Made by a program: the position numbers and the translations under genes
Shown here: positions 18,091 through 25,699 of the stretch, one piece after another
Position numbering within the stretch: the first letter of the stretch is position 1
Layout: each line of letters starts with the position of its first letter
NCBI GenBank assembly: GCA_965249185.1
Contig: CBDFLS010000002.1
Coordinates: 1,860,001 to 1,924,000, forward strand
Direction: 5' to 3'
DNA: 64,000 nt
Source: CBDFLS01 sp965249185
GTDB taxonomy: Bacteria; Chloroflexota; Dehalococcoidia; Lucifugimonadales; Australimonadaceae
Notes under the pieces: generated by a model
The model's input: the letters and a program-made list of their open reading frames with translations, nothing else
Databases searched by the model: none
Told to the model about the DNA's origin: nothing

Positions 18091-18519
18091 TCACTCCAAA
18101 AGCAGGGGCAACTGAAGCCGGACCATCCTGTCAGGGATTCCGAAGTGCTGCGCTATTTCCCACGATTCGGTGAGGTGGGCGTTCAGCGCCTCCTCCACGT
18201 CCATGAGCATGGCGCAGGCGAAGTCGTTGGCCTCCCGCTCGATTCTCCCGCCAAAGCTGGTGTGCTTGTACATCCAGAGGTGGTTGCCGGGGTGCAGGAA
18301 CCAGTGCCCTATGGAGTGGGCGATCATCCACCGCCTCTCGTCAGGCTCCAGGTCTTCGGCGATGCACATGTAACGGTCGATGCGCATGTCTTCCTGAGCC
18401 CGCAAAGCCCACGGGATGACCTCGAATCCCAGCATACTGGCCACCCCCTCGGCGTCCACCTGCCCGCGCAGCCCCAGCTTGCGCCGGAACTCCACGGCCC
18501 TCCGCTGCGCCTTGTTCAT
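18091..18519 (-). CDS. ImmA/IrrE-family protein with altered HExxH motif
   Basis: This 142-residue protein of the DUF955 family has the usual second motif EREANDFACAMLMD (metal-ligand Glu near residue 96). The first motif is AHSIGHWFLH, so the catalytic Glu of HExxH is replaced by Ser (S69), while the metal-binding His68 and His72 remain. Family members cleave XRE-type repressors to switch on mobile elements; this one may bind metal and target but lack protease activity. It follows the XRE gene by 8 bp, the normal repressor/anti-repressor pairing. Confidence 0.85.
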   Translation of the reverse strand: MNKAQRRAVEFRRKLGLRGQVDAEGVASMLGFEVIPWALRAQEDMRIDRYMCIAEDLEPDERRWMIAHSIGHWFLHPGNHLWMYKHTSFGGRIEREANDFACAMLMDVEEALNAHLTESWEIAQHFGIPDRMVRLQLPLLLE

Positions 18520-18527
18520 TCCTCAGC

Positions 18528-18881
18528 TTACGTTCTCCTTCGTCGCTCTCGTACAAACCGGATGAACTCCATGATCGACTCCACGTCTTCCGTGGGCAAG
18601 CCCGAGACGGCATTGCTGAAGGAGACATCCGCCTCCTTGAGGAGCTCAGCCTCCACCACGTCCCGGCCCAGAATCCAATCGGTGCTCACCTCGCAACGGT
18701 AGGCCAGCTCCAACAGGTGCTCATGGGAGGGCTTCATCTTCCCCGCCTCCCAGCACCAGACGGCGTGAGGGCTGACTCCGACCAGCTTGCTCACCTGGGC
18801 CTGGGTCAGCCCCACCTTCTTCCTGGCCTCTCTGATGCGGGCGCCGATGTTCTGCCACTTGTAGCCCCTGTCTTTCGTCAT
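18528..18881 (-). CDS. XRE-family transcriptional regulator
   Basis: Start ATG 18881 gives 117 residues (MTKDRGYKWQN). Residues 10-65 form an XRE helix-turn-helix (IREARKKVGLTQAQVSKLVG, then SPHAVWCWEAGKMKP). A short helical tail rich in charged residues follows (EDVESIMEFIRFVRERRRR). It is co-oriented with the ImmA/IrrE protein and diverges from the small HTH genes at 19026, so it may control both directions as element repressor. Confidence 0.88.
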   Translation of the reverse strand: MTKDRGYKWQNIGARIREARKKVGLTQAQVSKLVGVSPHAVWCWEAGKMKPSHEHLLELAYRCEVSTDWILGRDVVEAELLKEADVSFSNAVSGLPTEDVESIMEFIRFVRERRRRT

Positions 18882-19025
18882 GGGTCTAGCCGCTCGCGGC
18901 AATGCTGTGGAACATGCCCATATCACCTTGATAGTAGCACGGCTGTTCTTGACAAGCCATCTGCGTTATAATTACTATCCTATCATAAGCTATGCTTAGG
19001 GTCCAGCAGTGAGGTGAAGTTGCAC

Positions 19026-19262
19026 ATGAGACCCAAACATCGGGGCGTCGTCAGGCTTAAGACCCAGGCGCTGTGGTGCCGGTTGGATGAGTTGAACGGC
19101 TCTCAGAACTGGCTCGCCGAAGAGATCGGCATCAGCAAGAGCTACATGTCCTTTCTGATAAGGAAAGAGAAGGCTCCTTCGGGACGGGTGAGGCGAAGGA
19201 TGATGGAGGCGCTCGGCATCAACGGGTTCGATGATCTTTTCCTCATTGAGCATCCTGATTGA
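19026..19262 (+). CDS. Small HTH protein 1
   Basis: This 78-residue protein contains a lambda-Cro/XRE-like helix-turn-helix: LNGSQNWLAEEIGISKSYMS followed by FLIRKEKAPSGRVRRRMMEAL. ATG 19026 is preferred over GTG 19014; GAGG lies upstream at 19010-19013. It is first in a tightly packed plus-strand run: its stop overlaps the TTG start of the next gene. It is probably a DNA-binding regulator of the mobile element. Confidence 0.7.
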   Translation: MRPKHRGVVRLKTQALWCRLDELNGSQNWLAEEIGISKSYMSFLIRKEKAPSGRVRRRMMEALGINGFDDLFLIEHPD

Positions 19263-19582
19263 GTACCCGCAGCTCTCCCCCCCGTCTGCCCGGCGATAGC
19301 GATGAGCTCACCATCGGGGGCCGCGTTGTGCCCTACGAGACCGGCGAGCTGCCCGAGGACTTCGTCCAGCGTCTCCACCTGCTGAAGAAACGTACCGGCC
19401 TCACCTGGAACGGTTTCGCCGACCTCCTGGGCGTCGACCGCAAGCAGATGCTCAGGTGGCGGCGGGGGACGGAGCCCTGCGGCGGGGCCTATCGCTCCCT
19501 GGTCCGCATTGCCCGGTGGGTTCCCGGGGGCCTGGACCTCATGGTCGGAGAGGACTTCTTGATCGCACTGGGGGAGGACTAA
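19259..19582 (+). CDS. Small HTH protein 2
   Basis: This 107-residue protein starts at TTG 19259 and overlaps the previous stop. It has an HTH core (TGLTWNGFADLLGVDRKQML, then RWRRGTEPCGGAYRSLVRIA). The segment before the HTH (GELPEDFVQRLHLLKKRTG) parallels the start of HTH protein 3 (FPRSLERFKDASG). The two look like diverged duplicates. No specific family is named. Confidence 0.65.
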   Translation: MSTRSSPPRLPGDSDELTIGGRVVPYETGELPEDFVQRLHLLKKRTGLTWNGFADLLGVDRKQMLRWRRGTEPCGGAYRSLVRIARWVPGGLDLMVGEDFLIALGED

Positions 19583-19586
19583 ACCA

Positions 19587-19847
19587 TTGCCTCGTCAACG
19601 CATCAACTACCGGAGGACGATTCACCACTTTCCCAACGACTTCCCTCGGAGTCTGGAGCGGTTCAAGGACGCCTCCGGCCTCACCTGGGGTGAGATGGCC
19701 CGCCGTCTGGGGACGAATACCCTCACCTTGAGGCGGTGGCGGGCTGGCACCCGGCCCAACGCACTGCACCTCCTTGCGCTGCTGGACCTGGCCGAGGAGT
19801 TGAAGCTCGCCCATTTGTTGCCAAAGGGTACCTTCCACCGCCGATAG
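19587..19847 (+). CDS. Small HTH protein 3
   Basis: This 86-residue protein starts at TTG 19587, 4 bp after the previous stop. The HTH core is SGLTWGEMARRLGTNTLTLR followed by RWRAGTRPNALHLLALLDLA. It resembles the preceding gene in layout, including the RWR.GT segment after the recognition helix. Three consecutive short HTH proteins in one transcription unit are unusual. Confidence 0.65.
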   Translation: MPRQRINYRRTIHHFPNDFPRSLERFKDASGLTWGEMARRLGTNTLTLRRWRAGTRPNALHLLALLDLAEELKLAHLLPKGTFHRR

Positions 19848-20134
19848 ATTCCGTCGCATCGCCCTCATCCCCTGGATCGAACTCCAGGGGCCTCCTCTCA
19901 CGCCCCTCATCGTCCCTGAGAAACTCAACGCCTAGCCATCGCCCATCCCAACCTGGGCAGTCGGCTGCCGCGAGCCACACCCGCCGTGCGTCCTGGCTTC
20001 TTTCATCAGACCCCTATAGGGGATTACGCCCAACTTTCCGGTCCCCCACACTGAAGGAGAACGGGCGTTCGCCCAAGAGGGGCAAATACCCAGGAGATGA
20101 ACGAAAGGCCAGCGGTCCAGTGCGACTACGCGAC
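19848..20134. other. Intergenic, with short palindromes
   Basis: This stretch of 287 bases has no convincing gene. It contains the perfect palindrome CCCCTATAGGGG (about 20011-20022) and the hairpin GGGCGTTCGCCC (about 20062-20073). Either may be regulatory for the following genes. Confidence 0.4.
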
Positions 20135-20359
20135 ATGAAACATACGAGAAAGAACCAACGCAAAAGAGGAGAGAAGCCCGCCGAGGACGAATCCCTCGCC
20201 GAGCTGATGTCGTCCTACACTCCCGAGCAGCGCAGGGCGATCCGCAAGGGGCTGCGCATCCTGGCAAAGGTCGCCGTCCGCGCCCACATGCGGCGGCAGG
20301 CGGCCGCTACCTCCGAGCCGGAAGCCCAGCCGGACGGCGGCGGCGACGAGGAGCTCTGA
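20135..20359 (+). CDS. Small basic hypothetical protein before the PP-loop gene
   Basis: This 74-residue protein starts at ATG 20135 (MKHTRKNQRKRGEKPAEDES). It has a central helix (SYTPEQRRAIRKGLRILAKV) and an acidic tail. Its TGA overlaps the ATG of the PP-loop gene (TGATG), which indicates coupled translation. No family is recognised. Confidence 0.55.
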   Translation: MKHTRKNQRKRGEKPAEDESLAELMSSYTPEQRRAIRKGLRILAKVAVRAHMRRQAAATSEPEAQPDGGGDEEL

Positions 20360-21195
20360 TGGCCTCCTCTCCAGCCCTCACCGTCATCAGCCTGGGCGGT
20401 GGCGTCCAGTCCTCGGTCATGGCGCTCATGGCCAGCGACGGCGCATTCGACACCGAACCTGACTGCGCCATCTTCGCCGACACCCACTGGGAGCCGCCCA
20501 GCATCTACACCCACCTGGATTGGCTGTCCAGCAATCTGAGCTTTCCCCTGTACATGGTGGACAACGGGCGCAGCCTACGGGAGGACGCAAAGGCCCTGAC
20601 CAATCACTCAGGGTCCCGCAGCTTCGTAGACCTTCCCGTCTACCTGAAGGGGCGCGACGGCGAGGGCGACGGCATCGGCAGACGCCAGTGCACCGAGCAC
20701 TACAAGATCGCACCCGTGCGCCGCAAGATACGCGAGCTCCTGGGGCTAAGGAAGGGACAGCGCGTCCCAGCCGGCACGACCGTCGAGCTGTGGCTCGGCA
20801 TCTCCACCGACGAGGCCATTCGCATGAAGCCGTCCCGAGACAGGTGGATACTCAACCGCTACCCTCTCATAGAGGCGGGGATGTCTCGGAGGGACTGTAT
20901 GGACTGGTGGACGGCCCGCTACGACAGGCCGCTGGAACGCTCGGCGTGCGTCGCCTGCCCCTTCCAGTCACGCCAGCGATGTGTGGAGACCAGGCGCAGG
21001 TGGCCGGAGCTGTTCGCCGAGGCGGTGGAGATCGACGCGAACATGCGCCGCAGGCTCGCCTTCGCCAAGGAGCCATACCTCCATCCTCGAAGGATTCCAC
21101 TTGACCAGGCCGTCAGCCGCGATGAGGTACGCCTGGGACACGATGGGGAGAGCAACGGGTTCGGGAACGAGTGCGAGGGACACTGTGGGGTGTGA
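20359..21195 (+). CDS. PP-loop ATP pyrophosphatase-like protein (PAPS-reductase superfamily)
   Basis: This 278-residue protein has an N-terminal PP-loop, SLGGGVQSSVMALMA (residues 11-25), which binds ATP pyrophosphate, and a phage-type PAPS reductase-like fold. Cysteine motifs RRQCTEHYK, ACVACPFQSRQRC and NECEGHCGV could hold an iron-sulfur cluster or act in sulfur transfer. Homologous architecture is common on phages and integrative elements, but the substrate is unknown; it is not long enough for typical DndC. It is coupled to the 74-residue gene upstream, and no obvious modification partners are adjacent. Confidence 0.75.
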   Translation: MASSPALTVISLGGGVQSSVMALMASDGAFDTEPDCAIFADTHWEPPSIYTHLDWLSSNLSFPLYMVDNGRSLREDAKALTNHSGSRSFVDLPVYLKGRDGEGDGIGRRQCTEHYKIAPVRRKIRELLGLRKGQRVPAGTTVELWLGISTDEAIRMKPSRDRWILNRYPLIEAGMSRRDCMDWWTARYDRPLERSACVACPFQSRQRCVETRRRWPELFAEAVEIDANMRRRLAFAKEPYLHPRRIPLDQAVSRDEVRLGHDGESNGFGNECEGHCGV

Positions 21196-21244
21196 GAAGG
21201 CGGATATCTACGGGGAGAAGGTGCGCGGCGAGCGCCACGGCGTG

Positions 21245-21601
21245 CTAGTAGAGGATCATGTGGGTGGGAACCAGCCGTTGAGCTTCCGGGTCCACCGCCA
21301 AGGCCAAGCCCTCCAGGGTGTAGGCCCCCAGCAGGGGAGGGGCATCCTCCACTCCGAAGACCACGATGGTGACTACGCTCTCGCCGTCAATGGTAGCCCA
21401 CGCCTGTCCGAACTCCATCTCGACGCGCCGCCCGTCGGCCACCAGAAATCCGCGCTTGCCTGTCGGCTCGATGCCCAGCTCCCGCAGAAGGCTGGAGGGC
21501 AACGTGGTGAACGATGCGCCGGTGTCCACCGTCGCCTCCATGTCCTGTGCCTGCTGGCCGTCCATGCTGGAAATGCGGAGCGGCCACTTGAAAGTCCCCA
21601 T
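21245..21601 (-). CDS. Retropepsin-like aspartic protease (clan AA)
   Basis: From ATG 21601 the protein has 118 residues. The single active-site motif ATVDTGASFTTLP (residues about 24-36) is typical of retroviral-type aspartic proteases, and the flap/psi-loop pattern follows (GRRVEMEFGQAWATIDG) with a hydrophobic end (PPLLGAYTLEGLALAVD). Such proteins act as homodimers because each chain supplies one Asp. There is no signal peptide. It is the only minus-strand gene between the PP-loop gene and the recombinase, and its target is unknown. Confidence 0.8.
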   Translation of the reverse strand: MGTFKWPLRISSMDGQQAQDMEATVDTGASFTTLPSSLLRELGIEPTGKRGFLVADGRRVEMEFGQAWATIDGESVVTIVVFGVEDAPPLLGAYTLEGLALAVDPEAQRLVPTHMILY

Positions 21602-21755
21602 AGAGAGAACCCCTCCGTCGCCAATGTCTACCATCCCATTTTATACGATTTCGGGCGCTCGTTACAGGGGTTGCAGGGGCACGCCCCCTTGACAACGGGA
21701 GGCCGGTTCGTCCATGATAAGGGTAAGGCCCAGTATGACTACAAGAGGTAAAAAC

Positions 21756-22025
21756 ATGCCCAGGACGACGAAGGTCATCACCTTCTCCCTGCCCCCGGAG
21801 ATGGCCGAGCAGGTCAAACAGGTGATGGCCGAGGAGGACCGCACCATGAGCCAGCTCATCCGGGAGGCCCTGCGCCTCTACATGGACGACCGCGAGTGGA
21901 GAAGCCTCGTGCGTTACGGACAGCGCCGCGCCCGAGAGCAGGGCATCGCCCCCGAGGACGTGGAGCGGCTGGTGGACGAGCTCCGGGCCAAGCAGAAAGC
22001 ACGAGGAGGACGCACAGATGAGTGA
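21756..22025 (+). CDS. Ribbon-helix-helix (CopG-type) protein
   Basis: Start ATG 21756 has AGAGGT upstream. The 89-residue protein opens with the RHH fold: TKVITFSLPPEMAEQVKQVM, then EEDRTMSQLIREALRLYM. A charged helical tail follows. The stop overlaps the recombinase ATG (22018), so it is probably a regulator or accessory factor of that recombinase; no toxin gene is adjacent. Confidence 0.82.
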   Translation: MPRTTKVITFSLPPEMAEQVKQVMAEEDRTMSQLIREALRLYMDDREWRSLVRYGQRRAREQGIAPEDVERLVDELRAKQKARGGRTDE

Positions 22026-23949
22026 TCGACACGACCCCACACCGGCTGCCCTCTACGCCAGGGTCTCCAGCGACCGCCAGGACGTGGACCTGTCCATTGC
22101 CGCACAGCTTCGGGCGCTTCGGGACTACGCCGACAAGAACGGCTACCTTATCGCCCGCGAGTACGTGGATGAGGCCCAGAGCGGACGCGTCGCGGACAGG
22201 CCGGAGTTCCGCAAGATGATCGACGAGGCCAGCAGACCCGAGTCGCCTTTCCATGAGATTCTGGTCTGGAAATTCTCCAGGTTCACCAGAAAGCGCGAGC
22301 ACGCCGTCGCTTTCAAGTCGATGCTCCGGCGCAAGGGAATCCGCGTCGTCTCCATCACCGAGCAGGCTGAGGACACCTCCACCGGCAGACTACTGGAAGG
22401 CATCATCGAGTCCGTTGACGAGTTCTACAGTGAGAATCTTGCCCAGGAAGTTCTCCGGGGTATGCGGGAGGCGGCCTCCAGAGGCTTCTGGGTCGCCAGC
22501 AGGACGCCCTACGGCTACAACCGGGTCATGGTGCAGGACGGTCCCAAGAAGCGCCCCACCCTGGAGCCCGACCCGACAACCACACCCATCCTCAAGCGCA
22601 TCTTCGATATGGCCGAAGCAGGCAGGGGGATGACTGACATCACTCGCACCCTCAACGACGAGGGCATCGCCAGCCCCGCAGGAAAGCTCTGGGGCAAGAC
22701 CAGCGTCCACGCCGTCCTCAAGAACGAGGTCTACACTGGCGCTCTGGTCTGGGGCGCGAAAGCAAAGGACAATGCCGAGCCGGTGCGCGTAGACAAAGCG
22801 TTCCCAGGCATCATCTCCAAGGCCCAGTTCCGCCGCGTCAACAAGCTGATGCGCTCCCGCGCACCCAAGGTCAGCCACCCCCGAAGGGTGGGAAGCTCCT
22901 ACCTGCTCAGCGGACTGGTCAAGTGCAAGACCTGCAACAGGGCGCTCTCAGGCCAGGACTCCAAGAGCGGCCAGTTCTCCTACTACGTCTGCCAGTCGCT
23001 TATGAAGCGCGGCAGCGGCGCCTGCGATACCCCCAGGCTCAACGCCCGCCGCTTCGAGGAGCTTGTCGTCGATAAGATTCGCTCCAACATCCTCACCGAG
23101 AGCAGCATCCGCGCCCTGGTGAAGGTGGTGGACGAGGAGATGGATGGCGTGGCCAGCGAGCAGCGCAAGAGGCTTGAGACCATCGACTCGGAGCTTGCCG
23201 ACGTAAGGCGCAGGTTGGACCGGCTCTACAATCTCGTCGAGACCACCGAGCTCGATATGGCCGACGTTACCCCGCGCATCCGCGACCACCGGGAGCGGCA
23301 GGGCCGCCTTGAGTCTTCGGCTCAGGAAGCGAGAGCAATCCTCTCCCAGCGCAGGGAGGTCCTGGACGACGTGCAGACCATCACGGCCTACGCCCAGGAC
23401 ATGAGCGAGTTCCTGAACGAGAGCGAGTTGACCGAGCGCAGGGCCTTCATCGAGAGCTTCGTCAAGGAGATCGTGGTCATGCCAGGCAACGCCCTTATGC
23501 GCTACACCGTTCCCATGCCAGACGATAGCCCCATCCCGGGGAGAGATGCCGAGGAGATGGCGCTGAACGGCTCGGTTCTGTCTACCGTCAAGTTTGGTGG
23601 GCCGGACTGGACGAAATCGAGAACCGAGGCCGATTCCCGCTTCACACCGTCCTTTGGCATGGGAACGGTGTACGTCAGCGTCGCCTCGTCTCCCACCACC
23701 TCGATGCCCTCCACGAAGTTGCGAATGAGCGCCTTCCGCTCGGGGAACGTCCCCTCTTGCAAGAACTCCCGGAAGTCCGCCACGTACCCCTTGATCTCCT
23801 CGGTGGTCGGAAGCTCAACCCTCCGCTGCTCAAGCTGGGTCTCGGCGTCCTCCCTCGCAGCCTCCAGCTGTTCCTCACGGTGCCTCAGCGAGAAGATGCG
23901 GGACGACAGGACCTCCAACGTCAGCTCGCTCGTCTCAAGAGCCTCGTAG
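22018..23949 (+). CDS. Large serine recombinase 1
   Basis: The resolvase domain contains the catalytic serine in YARVSSDRQ (S17). The recombinase domain follows (RTPYGYNRVMV, then TLNDEGIASPAGKLWGKTSV), with a zinc ribbon (LVKCKTCNRALSG, about residue 300; partner YYVCQSLM) and a coiled coil. Native homology ends near 23640 (SVLSTVKFGGPDW). Residues beyond that read the opposite strand of recombinase 2, so the native stop appears to have been lost at a junction. The protein would catalyse site-specific integration or excision. It is coupled to the RHH gene. Confidence 0.9.
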   Translation: MSDRHDPTPAALYARVSSDRQDVDLSIAAQLRALRDYADKNGYLIAREYVDEAQSGRVADRPEFRKMIDEASRPESPFHEILVWKFSRFTRKREHAVAFKSMLRRKGIRVVSITEQAEDTSTGRLLEGIIESVDEFYSENLAQEVLRGMREAASRGFWVASRTPYGYNRVMVQDGPKKRPTLEPDPTTTPILKRIFDMAEAGRGMTDITRTLNDEGIASPAGKLWGKTSVHAVLKNEVYTGALVWGAKAKDNAEPVRVDKAFPGIISKAQFRRVNKLMRSRAPKVSHPRRVGSSYLLSGLVKCKTCNRALSGQDSKSGQFSYYVCQSLMKRGSGACDTPRLNARRFEELVVDKIRSNILTESSIRALVKVVDEEMDGVASEQRKRLETIDSELADVRRRLDRLYNLVETTELDMADVTPRIRDHRERQGRLESSAQEARAILSQRREVLDDVQTITAYAQDMSEFLNESELTERRAFIESFVKEIVVMPGNALMRYTVPMPDDSPIPGRDAEEMALNGSVLSTVKFGGPDWTKSRTEADSRFTPSFGMGTVYVSVASSPTTSMPSTKLRMSAFRSGNVPSCKNSRKSATYPLISSVVGSSTLRCSSWVSASSLAASSCSSRCLSEKMRDDRTSNVSSLVSRAS

Positions 23950-25160
23950 AGCCTCTCAAGCCGCTTCCTCACGTCCCCTAGCTCGGCGTCGATGACCTCC
24001 AGCCTACCGGACAGCTCACCGGCCATAGCGTCGATCTCCTCGGCCACCAACGTCACCAACTCAACGATGGTCTCCTCGGTCAGAATCCGCTCCCCGATCT
24101 TCTGGACGACGAACTCCTCCACCTTGGGAGCGTTCAGGTAGCGTGCGCTGCATGTCCCTGCACCTTCCCTGAACAGCGTGCCGCAGATGTAGTAGCCGTA
24201 TTGACCGCTCTTGGCCCCCTGGCCGGAGTAGGGCCTGCCGCACACTCCACACTTCAGCAGACCGCTCAGCAGGAACCTGCTCCCCACTCTCGCGGGCCTT
24301 CGCACCTTCGGTGCTCGGTCCCGCATTGCCTCCTGAACGGCGTCGAACAGCTCCCTAGACACCAGCGCGGGCCATGCTCCCTCCACTCGCACCGGGTCCT
24401 GGGCCTTCTCTACCTTGGTGGTTCTGCCCCAGACGGCGGTTCCGGTGTAGGCTTCGTTGGTCAGCAGGTAGTGGAGTCCTCCCTTGTACCAGCGTTTGCC
24501 CCTGTTGGTGATGCCCCGGTCGTTCAGGGTCCTGCATATCTCCTTGAGGCCGTAGCCGCTGAGCGAGCTCTCGAATATCTCCTTCACTATTGGAGCGGTG
24601 GCCGGGTCAACCTCCAGGGTGGGACGCTCCTTGGCTCCGTCGCTGATTTTGACCCTCTTGTAGCCGAAGGGAGCCTTGGAGCCGAGGAAGAAGCCCCTCG
24701 ATGCCGCTTCCCTCATCCCCCGGACGACCTCCTGGGCAAGATTCTCACTGTAGAACTCATCGACGCTCTCGATGATTCCCTCAAGCAGTCTGCCCGTGGC
24801 GGTGTCCTCGGCCTGCTCGGTGATGGACACCACACGGATGCCTTTACGCCGTAGCATCGACTTGAAGGCGACGGCGTGCTCGCGCTTTCTGGTGAAGCGG
24901 CTGAATTTCCAGACGAGAATCACGTCGAAGGGGGCCTTCGGCTTGCTGCCCTCCTCGATCATCTCCCTGAACTGGGGCCGGTCAGCGACGCGGCCGCTCT
25001 CGGCCTCGTCTATGTACTCGCGGGCGACGGAGTAGCCGTTGGCCTTGGCGTAGTCTTTGAGCGCCCGTAGTTGCGCGGACACGGACAGGTCCACGTCCTG
25101 CCGCTCGCTGGACACCCTGGCGTACAGGGCCGCCGGTGTTGGGGGTTGATATTGCTTCAT
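23502..25160 (-). CDS. Large serine recombinase 2
   Basis: This 552-residue homologue of recombinase 1 is very similar over the catalytic domain (YARVSSERQ with S17, and LVWKFSRFTRKREHAVAFKS identical in both). It has a recombinase domain, a zinc ribbon (LLKCGVCGRPYSG, YYICGTLF) and a coiled coil (RLEVIDAELGDVRKRLERLY). It starts at ATG 25160 after AAAGGAGG. Its last 20 or so residues are antisense to recombinase 1, so it too lacks a native C-terminus. Opposed, overlapping homologues suggest two elements joined tail to tail. Confidence 0.9.
   Translation of the reverse strand: MKQYQPPTPAALYARVSSERQDVDLSVSAQLRALKDYAKANGYSVAREYIDEAESGRVADRPQFREMIEEGSKPKAPFDVILVWKFSRFTRKREHAVAFKSMLRRKGIRVVSITEQAEDTATGRLLEGIIESVDEFYSENLAQEVVRGMREAASRGFFLGSKAPFGYKRVKISDGAKERPTLEVDPATAPIVKEIFESSLSGYGLKEICRTLNDRGITNRGKRWYKGGLHYLLTNEAYTGTAVWGRTTKVEKAQDPVRVEGAWPALVSRELFDAVQEAMRDRAPKVRRPARVGSRFLLSGLLKCGVCGRPYSGQGAKSGQYGYYICGTLFREGAGTCSARYLNAPKVEEFVVQKIGERILTEETIVELVTLVAEEIDAMAGELSGRLEVIDAELGDVRKRLERLYEALETSELTLEVLSSRIFSLRHREEQLEAAREDAETQLEQRRVELPTTEEIKGYVADFREFLQEGTFPERKALIRNFVEGIEVVGDEATLTYTVPMPKDGVKRESASVLDFVQSGPPNLTVDRTEPFSAISSASLPGMGLSSGMGTV
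23574..23625. other. Candidate attachment or crossover site: imperfect dyad at the shared recombinase 3' ends
   Basis: A 52-bp imperfect inverted repeat has GGTTCT at one end and AGAACC at the other, 16 of 26 half-site positions pairing. It is centred between 23599 and 23600. Both opposed recombinase genes read through it and encode a similar ending on each strand (SVL..V..G.P.....RT). Serine recombinase sites are typically dyads of 40-60 bp next to the integrase gene, so an att site is plausible but unproven. Confidence 0.45.
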
Positions 25161-25241
25161 GCGTTGTCCTCCTTTTGGTGGCGCAGTAAACGTGGAGATT
25201 GGATATCTATTACTCCTCTAGGACTTCGCGCAAGGAATCCT

Positions 25242-25628
25242 CTACCAAAGACGCCGTACGCCGTACGAGTCGAAGAGTGATTCACTGGAAAGGAGAGCAA
25301 GGTTGCGCGCCAGCGCCTGAGCGATGAGCATTCTGTCAAACGGGTCGCGGTGGGACCCCAAGAGCGCCCCGGCCCTCCCAGCGTCGTCGACGGTAATATC
25401 CAGCTCTTCGAAGCCCTGGTCCGCTATCGCACCGGGAATATCAAGCGCCACCTCGCTGGCTCCCGAAAGCCTGCCCAGGCGGTGCTTGGTGGCTATCTCC
25501 CAGGCTGACGCCGCGCTTACCAGAATGTCGTTGGCTTCATCTTCAATGGCCTGATGGGCAGGGTCCGACAGCCTATCGCTTCCGGCGAGCCACCAGAGGA
25601 AGGCGTGGGTGTCGAGCAATACCCTCAT
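25242..25628 (-). CDS. vapC: PIN-domain toxin (VapC-like)
   Basis: This 128-residue PIN-domain ribonuclease has acidic active-site residues in LLDTHAFLWW (D6), SAWEIATK (E44) and HRDPFDRMLIAQA (D95, D98). The order and length fit the subgroup normally paired with Phd/YefM antitoxins. No complete antitoxin gene abuts it; a 24-codon open frame overlaps the start by ATGA. The nearest Phd-type gene is at 26772, separated by two unrelated genes, so cargo may have been inserted between partners. Confidence 0.87.
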   Translation of the reverse strand: MRVLLDTHAFLWWLAGSDRLSDPAHQAIEDEANDILVSAASAWEIATKHRLGRLSGASEVALDIPGAIADQGFEELDITVDDAGRAGALLGSHRDPFDRMLIAQALARNLALLSSESLFDSYGVRRLW

Positions 25629-25699
25629 CGTTCAGGCGACGTGTGCGGCCGTAACAACGCAGCCTCCTTCCACAGCAAATCCAGCTCGACCGGCAAGGC

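Noticed and set aside
18949..18972. Promoter TTGACA...TATAAT upstream of HTH protein 1
   Set aside because: The two boxes are only 12 bp apart, too close for a sigma70 promoter, although each matches the consensus.
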